Below, one piece after another: positions 1 through 5,320 of a stretch of 6,651 bases of DNA; the first letter of the stretch is position 1; every line of letters begins with the position of its first letter. The stretch comes from Rhodobacterales bacterium UBA7416 (GTDB lineage Bacteria; Pseudomonadota; Alphaproteobacteria; Rhodobacterales; Rhodobacteraceae). A model generated the notes under the pieces. It saw only the letters and a list, made by a program, of their open reading frames with translations, made no database searches and was not told where the DNA came from. A program made the translations under genes and the position numbers. Location: contig DKMK01000039.1 in NCBI GenBank assembly GCA_002469545.1, forward strand, positions 1 to 6,651. Direction: 5' to 3'.

Positions 1-1
1 G

Positions 2-886
2 GCTGTAATACCCTTTCCCGATATTGATCCCGTTTTAATCTCTTTTGAATTGATGGGACGTAACTTTGCAATTCATTGGTATGCCATTGCATATATCGCA
101 GGTTTTCTGTGTGCTTGGGGCTGGATGCGTTTCTTAATTAGGCGCGTTGATTTGTGGCCAAACGGGACTGCCCCGATGACCAAATCACAAATCGAAGACA
201 TCATGACATGGATGATCATTGGTACGATCTTAGGTGGTCGTATTGGTTATGCGATATTTTACAATTTCGATTCATTCGCATCAAACCCCATTCAAATACT
301 TAAAGTCTGGGAAGGTGGGATGTCATTTCATGGTGGATTCATCGGTGTCATTTTCGCCGGGCTTTTGTTTTGTCGAAAAAACCAAATCAATCCTTGGTCG
401 GCTGGTGATCTAATCGCGTCGGCTAGCTGTTTTGGTTTGTTCTTTGGGCGTATCGCCAATTTTATTAATGCCGAACTATGGGGCCGTCCAGCTGACATGC
501 CATGGGCCGTATCGTTCCCAACACAAGCCGCCCAAAACTGCGGCCAAACATTGGGTGAGATTTGCACACGCCATCCTTCACAACTGTACGAAGCAGCACT
601 GGAAGGGCCAGTCTTATTCCTACTCATGGCCATTTTTATATTCACACGTGCTTGGTTCAAGGTTCCAGGACAAATAATAGGTATCTTCTTTTTGGGTTAC
701 GGGATTGCGCGAACCATTGTTGAGGGTTTTCGTCAAGCCGACCCACAATTCATCACAGACACGAACCCAATGGGGCATGTTATACGCATTGGTGAATACG
801 GATTAACGATGGGACAGTGTTTATCATTGCCAATGGCAGCTATTGGGATTTGTCTGATCATTATTGCACGGAAAAGAATGAAATGA
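2..886 (+). CDS. lgt: Prolipoprotein diacylglyceryl transferase Lgt (5' edge partial)
   Basis: Lgt is an inner-membrane enzyme. It transfers diacylglycerol from phosphatidylglycerol to the lipobox cysteine of prolipoproteins, the first step of lipoprotein maturation. The frame is open from base 2 and reads AVIPFPDIDPVLISFE before the internal TTG/ATG at 50/53. IPFP-IDP is the usual Lgt N-terminus, and base 1 is a G in the third codon position, so the ATG very probably starts two bases before the window. Numbered from that Met, the protein has 295 residues, normal for the family. Visible motifs are IHWYA (25-29), GGRIGY (79-84), SFHGG (109-113), the signature GRIANFINAELWGR (150-163), RHPSQLYEA (191-199) and EGFRQAD near 242-248. 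Hydrophobic stretches fit a seven-helix membrane protein. The His of SFHGG (111), the Arg of GRIANF (151) and the Arg near 245 match residues known to be essential in E. coli Lgt. The TGA stop overlaps the next start codon. Confidence 0.97.
   Translation, partial: AVIPFPDIDPVLISFELMGRNFAIHWYAIAYIAGFLCAWGWMRFLIRRVDLWPNGTAPMTKSQIEDIMTWMIIGTILGGRIGYAIFYNFDSFASNPIQILKVWEGGMSFHGGFIGVIFAGLLFCRKNQINPWSAGDLIASASCFGLFFGRIANFINAELWGRPADMPWAVSFPTQAAQNCGQTLGEICTRHPSQLYEAALEGPVLFLLMAIFIFTRAWFKVPGQIIGIFFLGYGIARTIVEGFRQADPQFITDTNPMGHVIRIGEYGLTMGQCLSLPMAAIGICLIIIARKRMK
870..876 (+). promoter_or_regulatory. Ribosome binding site for the MidA-like gene
   Basis: GGAAAAG lies six bases before the ATG at 883, inside the last codons of lgt. 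It decides the start of the downstream gene. The same frame is also open from an ATG at 817, but the extra 22 residues would lie wholly inside lgt and do not resemble the family N-terminus. Confidence 0.6.
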
Positions 887-1947
887 CGCCGCTAACATCG
901 GTCATAGTAGATCAAATAACGCGGTTTGGCCCGATGCCTGTGTCAGAGTACATGACGCTGTGTTTGCTGCACCCCGAACACGGATACTATACCAATCGAC
1001 AAGCATTAGGGGCAAAGGGTGATTTCACAACCGCACCAGAAATAAGCCAAATGTTTGGGGAACTGCTAGGACTATCATTGGCGCAGGCGTGGTTGGACCA
1101 AGGTAGCCCCAGTCCATTTGTTTTGGCCGAAATCGGCCCTGGGAATGGCACCTTGATGACAGATATTTTGCGTGCCACCAAAAGCGTTTCCAACTTTCAC
1201 ACAAGCATGACGCTGACATTGGTAGAAGCGAGCCCAGCCATGCAAGCCCGCCAAAAAACCACGTTAGATAAATACGATGTTGAATGGGCTGACGATCTGA
1301 CCGCTTTACCAGATCACCCTCTATTTTTAATAGCAAACGAGTTTTTTGACTGCCTACCAATTAAACAATTTCGTCGCACCGATGAAGGGTGGCAAGAACA
1401 AATGGTCGGGTGTGAAGGTTCCAGTCTTAATTTCGTTCTTGGCAAGGCCACCGATCCAAATGCGTTTCAACAAGCACTTGAACGCCCTATCGGCAGCATG
1501 ATCGAAATATCGAGTGCCAGCGCCGCCATTTCTGGAGCAATCGCGCAACATATTGGTGCGTTCGGCGGTGCCGCAATCATCGTAGATTATGGCGATTGGA
1601 TTAGCGACGGCGACAGTCTTCAAGCATTGAAAAGTCACAGCAAAATCGATCCATTAACGTTGTGCGGCCAAGCGGATTTAACAGCCCACGTTTGTTTTCA
1701 AGACTTATCGCAAGCGGCCTCCCACTTTGCACAAGTAAGTGCCATGGCGTCACAAGGCGAACTACTAGAACGGTTGGGGATTACTGCTCGTGCGCAGGCA
1801 TTGGCAAGTTCGATGCAAGGCGAAACATTGGAAAACCATATATTGGCACATAATCGGTTGACGCACCCAGAACAAATGGGAACATTATTCAAAGCTATTT
1901 CAATCACACCCAATAACGCAAACCTACCGGCTGGATTTAACTTATGA
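883..1947 (+). CDS. Class I SAM-dependent methyltransferase, MidA/NDUFAF7 family (COG1565, DUF185)
   Basis: This is a 354-residue protein of the family that includes mitochondrial MidA/NDUFAF7. The human member methylates an arginine of complex I subunit NDUFS2 and is needed for complex I assembly. Visible motifs in order are GDFTTAPEISQMFGELLG (46-63), the glycine-rich SAM-binding loop EIGPGNGTLMTDILR (83-97), the acidic strand-2 end VEAS (114-117), NEFFDCLPIKQF (152-163), DYGD (235-238), GQADLTAHV (262-270) and PEQMGTLFKA (329-338). No signal peptide or membrane segment is seen, so it is probably cytoplasmic. The start at 883 is chosen because it gives the ATGA overlap with lgt, has a Shine-Dalgarno match six bases upstream, and gives the typical MTPLT...I..GPMPVSEYM N-terminus. 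The stop overlaps pgeF by four bases, which implies translational coupling. Family assignment is firm. The substrate in bacteria is inference: the orthologous complex I subunit NuoD is a reasonable guess because mitochondrial complex I has an alphaproteobacterial origin. Confidence 0.94.
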   Translation: MTPLTSVIVDQITRFGPMPVSEYMTLCLLHPEHGYYTNRQALGAKGDFTTAPEISQMFGELLGLSLAQAWLDQGSPSPFVLAEIGPGNGTLMTDILRATKSVSNFHTSMTLTLVEASPAMQARQKTTLDKYDVEWADDLTALPDHPLFLIANEFFDCLPIKQFRRTDEGWQEQMVGCEGSSLNFVLGKATDPNAFQQALERPIGSMIEISSASAAISGAIAQHIGAFGGAAIIVDYGDWISDGDSLQALKSHSKIDPLTLCGQADLTAHVCFQDLSQAASHFAQVSAMASQGELLERLGITARAQALASSMQGETLENHILAHNRLTHPEQMGTLFKAISITPNNANLPAGFNL

Positions 1948-2702
1948 CAATACGCCCTGTTCAATCTGATATTCTGATTAATGGTAAGCATGGTTTTTTC
2001 ACCCGCCAAGGCGGCGTGAGTGGCGGGATATACAAGGGGCTGAATTGCGGGTTTGGTTCTGACGATCAAAACATAAACGTTGCACAAAACCGCGGTTTGG
2101 TCGCATCTGCGTTGGGTGTTCCCGCGGGACAATTGACCACCGTTTACCAAATTCATTCTGCCACAGCTGTTCATGCTGAAGCGCCGTATCACGATCCCAC
2201 CCCACAAGCCGATGCAATTGTGACCGCCACGAAGGGTTTGGCGATTGGTGTTTTGACCGCAGATTGCGCCCCGATCCTGTTTCGCGATCCAACAACAAAT
2301 TGCGTAGGCGCCGCGCATGCAGGTTGGCAAGGCGCACTAAAGGGCATCGCATCAGCAACCGTTGATGCGATGGTTCAAATTGGTGCGGCACGCGATAAAA
2401 TTCAGGCGGTTGTTGGTCCATGTATTAGCCAACGAAACTACGAGGTCGGAGAAGAATTCTTAGAACGCTTCTTGCTTGAGGATCACGATCACATGCGCTT
2501 TTTCGCAAATGGGCAATCAGGAAAATATCAATTTGATTTAGCGGGATTTTGTTTGCAATCATTGCGAAACACAAACATCGCTGATGCTCAATGGACTGGG
2601 CATTGCACCTATGAAGATGCGCATAAATTTTATTCGTACCGGCGCACGACACACAACAAAGAACCTGATTACGGGCGCCAAATTTCTGCGATTACACCAT
2701 AG
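1944..2702 (+). CDS. pgeF: Peptidoglycan editing factor PgeF (YfiH/laccase-domain, DUF152)
   Basis: This is a 252-residue, full-length member of the YfiH family, often annotated as polyphenol oxidase or laccase domain protein. E. coli YfiH/PgeF hydrolyses wrongly built UDP-MurNAc-L-Ser intermediates and so keeps peptidoglycan stems correct. Other members show purine nucleoside or polyphenol oxidase activity. The metal-site residues are visible as His71 in QIHSATAVHA (69-78), Cys108 in TADCAPILF (105-113) and His125 in GAAHAGWQGALKG (122-134). Further family motifs are GPCIS..NYEVGEEF (158-172), FYSYRR (229-234) and the YGRQISAI tail (243-250). No export signal is seen, so the protein is probably cytoplasmic. 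Its ATG overlaps the preceding stop (ATGA). Only a weak GGA at 1933-1935 precedes it, consistent with translational coupling. The 3' end overlaps the opposing Lrp-type gene by 11 bases. Confidence 0.95.
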   Translation: MTIRPVQSDILINGKHGFFTRQGGVSGGIYKGLNCGFGSDDQNINVAQNRGLVASALGVPAGQLTTVYQIHSATAVHAEAPYHDPTPQADAIVTATKGLAIGVLTADCAPILFRDPTTNCVGAAHAGWQGALKGIASATVDAMVQIGAARDKIQAVVGPCISQRNYEVGEEFLERFLLEDHDHMRFFANGQSGKYQFDLAGFCLQSLRNTNIADAQWTGHCTYEDAHKFYSYRRTTHNKEPDYGRQISAITP

Positions 2703-3168
2703 CTATTGAAATCGGTACACCAGGGACATCTTTGGCACAACGTATAACCAAAGAGGTTTTCACACTGGCGACATTTGGTGCACTGGTCAGTTTTTCAGTT
2801 AGGAACGTTTGAAAGCTGGATAAATCTGGTGCTACACATTTCAGCACAAAATCAATTTCACCATTCAGCATATTACATTCACGCACATAATCCCAATCCA
2901 TGCACTGTTTTTCGAATGCTAGCAGATCTGCTTCAGCCTGAGAATGAAGTCCGACCATCGCAAAGACCTTCACTTCGAACCCGAGCGCCTTGCCATTAAC
3001 CACGGCATGATAACCTTGTAATAAGCCGTTTTCTTCTAATGCGCGAATGCGACGCAAACAAGGTGGTGCTGAAATTCCGACACGTGAAGAAATTTCGACA
3101 TTTGTCATCCGCCCATCTTGTTGGAGCAGTTGCAAAATCATCAAATCAATTTCATCCAGTTTGTGCAT
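2692..3168 (-). CDS. Lrp/AsnC family transcriptional regulator
   Basis: This 158-residue protein has the standard length and layout of the Lrp/AsnC (feast/famine) family. The N-terminal winged helix-turn-helix is at about 4-60: LDEIDLMILQLLQQDGRMTN, then the recognition region VGISAPPCLRRIRALEENGL, followed by GYHAVVN. A C-terminal RAM/AsnC effector domain follows at about 67-145, with VRECNMLNGEIDFVLKC (95-111) around the usual ligand loop and the family-typical VASVKTSLVIR (133-143). Such regulators normally form octamers or larger rings, bind amino acids and regulate their own and neighbouring genes. Which amino acid is sensed cannot be read from the sequence. The gene is divergent from trxB, so shared control of the spacer is plausible but unproven. 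AAAGGT on the - strand lies about nine bases before the ATG. The TAA stop lies inside the end of the convergent pgeF gene. Confidence 0.95.
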   Translation of the reverse strand: MHKLDEIDLMILQLLQQDGRMTNVEISSRVGISAPPCLRRIRALEENGLLQGYHAVVNGKALGFEVKVFAMVGLHSQAEADLLAFEKQCMDWDYVRECNMLNGEIDFVLKCVAPDLSSFQTFLTEKLTSAPNVASVKTSLVIRCAKDVPGVPISIAMV

Positions 3169-3190
3169 TCACATGTACCTTTTTCACATG
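3168..3190. repeat. Two direct copies of TTCACATG in the lrp leader
   Basis: TTCACATG occurs at 3168-3175 and again at 3183-3190, 15 bases apart start to start. The copies flank the lrp ribosome binding site, and the first touches the start codon. An autoregulatory operator is possible because Lrp-family proteins often bind phased repeats next to their own gene. The copies are short and could be chance in an AT-rich spacer. Confidence 0.35.
3177..3182 (-). promoter_or_regulatory. Ribosome binding site for the Lrp-type gene
   Basis: On the - strand this reads AAAGGT, with about nine bases to the ATG whose first base is 3168. This is a good Shine-Dalgarno match, and it supports the assigned start. 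The site lies between the two copies of a short direct repeat described separately. Confidence 0.55.
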
Positions 3191-3259
3191 GCGTATCAAA
3201 TCATCATCCATTTCGCAATAAAATTACAAAAACGTGAAATAAAATAAGCTAATCAAGCA

Positions 3260-3270
3260 ACTATTATAGT
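3260..3270. promoter_or_regulatory. Candidate operator palindrome upstream of trxB
   Basis: ACTAT-T-ATAGT is a perfect inverted repeat of 5-base arms around one base, in the AT-rich divergent spacer between lrp and trxB. A second short inverted pair, AGTGG (3268-3272) and CCACT (3284-3288), begins within it. The position, about 40 bases before the proposed trxB transcription start, would suit an activator or Lrp-type protein. No regulator can be assigned from sequence. The half-sites resemble the ATAG/CTAT elements of OxyR sites, but the full four-element OxyR spacing is not present. Confidence 0.3.
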
Positions 3271-3272
3271 GG

Positions 3273-3301
3273 TTCTAATTCATCCACTGCGGCATTATAA
3301 A
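3273..3301 (+). promoter_or_regulatory. Candidate sigma-70-type promoter of trxB
   Basis: TATAAA at 3296-3301 matches five of six positions of the -10 consensus. It is preceded at 17-base spacing by TTCTAA (3273-3278), a poor -35 with three of six matches. Transcription would begin near 3308 and leave a short leader before the start codon at 3331. The weak -35 suggests that activation or an alternative promoter is possible. Confidence 0.3.
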
Positions 3302-3315
3302 ACTGAAAACAAATC

Positions 3316-3321
3316 GAAGGA
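3316..3321 (+). promoter_or_regulatory. Ribosome binding site for trxB
   Basis: GAAGGA lies nine bases before the ATG at 3331. It is a good Shine-Dalgarno match and fixes the trxB start. Confidence 0.6.
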
Positions 3322-3330
3322 TTCTCCCTT

Positions 3331-4272
3331 ATGGCTGACACGCGACACACAAAACTTTTGATCATCGGTTCAGGTCCTGCTGGATACACCGCAGGCGTCT
3401 ATGCTTCGCGCGCCATGTTGAACCCATTACTGGTCCAAGGAATTGAGCCTGGCGGTCAATTAACAACAACAACCGAAGTCGAAAACTGGCCTGGCGATAC
3501 CGAAGTTCAAGGCCCCGATTTGATGATCCGCATGGAAGCGCATGCAAAGGCAATGGGAACAGAAATTGTCGGTGACATTATCAGTGATCTGGACCTGTCA
3601 AAGCGCCCCTTCACCGCCAAAGGTGACAGCGGCACAACATACACCTGTGATGCCGTTATTTTGGCAACCGGTGCACGCGCAAAATGGTTGGGTTTAGAAA
3701 CAGAAGAAAAATTCAAGGGCTTTGGCGTTTCCGCTTGTGCCACATGCGATGGATTCTTTTACCGTGGACAGGAAATCGTCGTTATCGGTGGTGGCAACAC
3801 GGCCGTAGAAGAAGCATTATTTCTAACAAATTTCGCATCCAAGGTGACGTTAATTCACCGTCGTGATGAATTACGAAGTGAAAAAATCTTAGAAGATCGT
3901 TTGATGAAAAACGAAAAGATCGAAACTCTTTGGTTTCATGAGCTTGTCGAAGTAACGGGAACAGACATGCCATTGGGCGTTGAAGGCATCAAAGTAAAAC
4001 ACACGAAAACAGGCGAAATCACAGAAATGGCCTGCAAAGGTGTTTTCGTTGCAATCGGGCATGCGCCAGCCAACGAATTGGTAAAAGATCAGTTGGAAAC
4101 CCATATGGGCGGTTATGTGATAACAAAGCCTGACAGTACAGCAACCAGTATTCCTGGCGTATTCGCTGCGGGTGACCTAACAGATCACCTATACCGCCAA
4201 GCAGTAACTTCTGCCGGCATGGGTTGCATGGCGGCACTGGAAGCAGAGCGTTTCTTAGCCGGCGAAGAGTAG
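3331..4272 (+). CDS. trxB: Thioredoxin-disulfide reductase TrxB
   Basis: This is a cytoplasmic FAD enzyme that passes electrons from NADPH to oxidised thioredoxin. The 313-residue length is typical of the low-molecular-weight bacterial type. Visible in order are the FAD-binding loop IIGSGPAGYTAGVYASRA (11-28), the PGGQLTTTTEVENWPG stretch (40-55), ATGA (112-115), the redox-active CATC motif (Cys136 and Cys139 in SACATCDG), the NADPH-binding loop VIGGGNTAVEEA (151-162), the 2'-phosphate-contacting HRRDELR (176-182), the second ATP/FAD-type segment AIGHAPA (241-247), and the C-terminal FAD motif GVFAAGDLTDHLYRQAVTSA (276-295). All catalytic features are intact. No thioredoxin gene is adjacent, so its partner must be encoded elsewhere. 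It is transcribed divergently from the Lrp-type regulator and convergently with the LysR gene. The 3' end is followed by a long imperfect hairpin. Confidence 0.98.
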   Translation: MADTRHTKLLIIGSGPAGYTAGVYASRAMLNPLLVQGIEPGGQLTTTTEVENWPGDTEVQGPDLMIRMEAHAKAMGTEIVGDIISDLDLSKRPFTAKGDSGTTYTCDAVILATGARAKWLGLETEEKFKGFGVSACATCDGFFYRGQEIVVIGGGNTAVEEALFLTNFASKVTLIHRRDELRSEKILEDRLMKNEKIETLWFHELVEVTGTDMPLGVEGIKVKHTKTGEITEMACKGVFVAIGHAPANELVKDQLETHMGGYVITKPDSTATSIPGVFAAGDLTDHLYRQAVTSAGMGCMAALEAERFLAGEE

Positions 4273-4298
4273 GTCAAAGATAACCGCTGGCTGTTTTT

Positions 4299-4352
4299 GA
4301 GGGATTTCCTTTCAATGCTTAATCTCAGCATTGGGAGGAAATCCAATCCCTC
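4299..4352 (+). terminator. Long imperfect hairpin after trxB, overlapping the lysR 3' end
   Basis: The left arm 4299-4319 pairs with the right arm 4327-4352 across a 7-base loop (4320-4326). As + strand RNA there is an outer stem of 6 pairs (4299-4304 with 4347-4352) and an inner stem of 15 pairs (4305-4319 with 4327-4341) including two G-U pairs. A 5-base bulge (4342-4346) lies on the right side. There is no T-run after either arm, so this is not a classical intrinsic terminator. It may cap or protect the trxB mRNA 3' end or aid termination between the convergent genes. The right arm also encodes the last residues of the LysR protein, whose TGA stop lies at the loop edge. Confidence 0.45.
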
Positions 4353-5224
4353 GTCAGAACTGCATCACCGCTTAGTGGCCGATTTTTGGACCAAACCAAG
4401 TAGAAACCAAGCCCTGTTTTCCATGCCCATTCCGATTTAGCACCAAGCGTCCCATTGGCAACAAGGGGGTCTGTAAGATGGCGCCAACCGAATGCAAATC
4501 CCTGTCCTGCGATTGCGGCCTGAAGTACCAATGCATAGTCATTAAGCCTTAGCCCACCGGGTGCTGTTTCAATTTTGACATCAAAGTGTTTAAACCATTG
4601 TTGCCAAGTGGGTCTTTCGCGAATGGGTTCTTCAAGATGTATCAAGCGCTGGTGAACAAGGCTGGGTAATGTTTTTAGGTTGATAGCGGAGGCCAAGGCA
4701 AGTGGGGATGTGACAGGGTAGATTTCCTCTTCTGCAATTAATACAGACTCGCACCCAACCCAATTTCCATTACCATGACGCACCGCTAAGCTGATGTTTT
4801 CAGCATCGATGTCTGGTTCGCGATCACTGGTTTGTAAACGTAGATCAATGCCCGGATGGTTTTCACGAAGTTGAGCAAGACGCGGCATCATCCAGTAGAA
4901 ATTAAAAGCAGACGAGGCATTCAACGTTACATAATCTGTGTTTGTGCGCTGTTTTACTGCCTGAGCTGACACCAACAATTGATCAAATACGCGTTCCGTA
5001 TCCGAAAACAACCGCAAACCTGCAACCGTCAAGCTAACCTTGCGGTGCTGACGATTGAACAATGCCACGCCTAATGTTGTTTCCATCTGCTTTATTGCGG
5101 CACTAACCGCGGGTTGTTGAACGTTCAGTTCATGGGCCGCCAAAGTGAATGACCCAAGGCGGGCGGCGGATTCAAAAACCATGAGGTGGCGGGGGGATGT
5201 GAGTAATTTCCAAAGCTCTTGCAT
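4325..5224 (-). CDS. LysR family transcriptional regulator, GcvA-like
   Basis: This is a 299-residue LysR-type regulator of usual length. The N-terminal winged helix-turn-helix (about 12-71) reads HLMVFESAARLGSFTLAAHE, then recognition helix QQPAVSAAIKQME (36-48), then the LFNRQHRKVSLTVAG wing (55-69). The effector-binding domain (about 99-297) contains LNASSAFNFYWMMPRL, HPGIDLRLQTSD and RLNDYALVLQAAIAGQGFAF (226-245). These segments are typical of the GcvA-like branch of the family. The gene is divergent from the MttB-family methyltransferase with a 96-base spacer, the classic arrangement in which a LysR protein controls its neighbour and itself. The inducer cannot be read from sequence; a methylated amine or a product of its demethylation is inference from context. 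A possible Shine-Dalgarno, AGGA at 5237-5240 read on the - strand, lies about 12 bases before the ATG. This spacing is rather long. Confidence 0.93.
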   Translation of the reverse strand: MQELWKLLTSPRHLMVFESAARLGSFTLAAHELNVQQPAVSAAIKQMETTLGVALFNRQHRKVSLTVAGLRLFSDTERVFDQLLVSAQAVKQRTNTDYVTLNASSAFNFYWMMPRLAQLRENHPGIDLRLQTSDREPDIDAENISLAVRHGNGNWVGCESVLIAEEEIYPVTSPLALASAINLKTLPSLVHQRLIHLEEPIRERPTWQQWFKHFDVKIETAPGGLRLNDYALVLQAAIAGQGFAFGWRHLTDPLVANGTLGAKSEWAWKTGLGFYLVWSKNRPLSGDAVLTRDWISSQC

Positions 5225-5320
5225 AAGTTGTTCTTATCCTAAACATCATAATTATCAAGCGTCACAGCATATTTTACATGTGTTAGAGTGATCCAAGATT
5301 AAACAAAAGGATACAGCTGT
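5225..5320. promoter_or_regulatory. Divergent lysR-mttB-like regulatory spacer
   Basis: This 96-base AT-rich intergenic region must hold the promoters of both genes and probably the LysR operator. It contains the 8-base palindrome ATAATTAT at 5248-5255 and ACATGT at 5276-5281. I could not find a convincing -35/-10 pair for either direction. The palindromes are short, so no exact binding site is claimed. Confidence 0.4.
5305..5311 (+). promoter_or_regulatory. Ribosome binding site for the MttB-family gene
   Basis: AAAAGGA ends nine bases before the ATG at 5321. It supports this start as the true one for the methyltransferase gene. Confidence 0.6.

Noticed and set aside
50..55. TTG at 50 and ATG at 53 as possible starts of Lgt.
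   Set aside because: The frame is open back to base 2, and residues upstream (IPFPDIDP) are the conserved Lgt N-terminus. The real start is most likely the ATG whose G is base 1.
817..882. Upstream ATG at 817 extending the MidA-like protein by 22 residues.
   Set aside because: The extension lies wholly inside lgt and is unlike the family. The ATG at 883 has a Shine-Dalgarno sequence and the ATGA overlap.
1698..2330. 210-codon reading frame on the - strand.
   Set aside because: It is antisense to the end of the MidA-like gene and the start of pgeF. It is rich in Cys, Arg and Asn with no family motif, so it is a shadow frame.
3039..3247. Two short + strand frames crossing the lrp start and spacer.
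   Set aside because: They are mostly antisense to the lrp helix-turn-helix region, lack good ribosome binding sites and show no recognisable protein.
5273..5302. TTTACA (5273-5278) with GATTAA (5297-5302) as the mttB-like promoter.
   Set aside because: The -10 match is poor, and transcription would start on top of the ribosome binding site.
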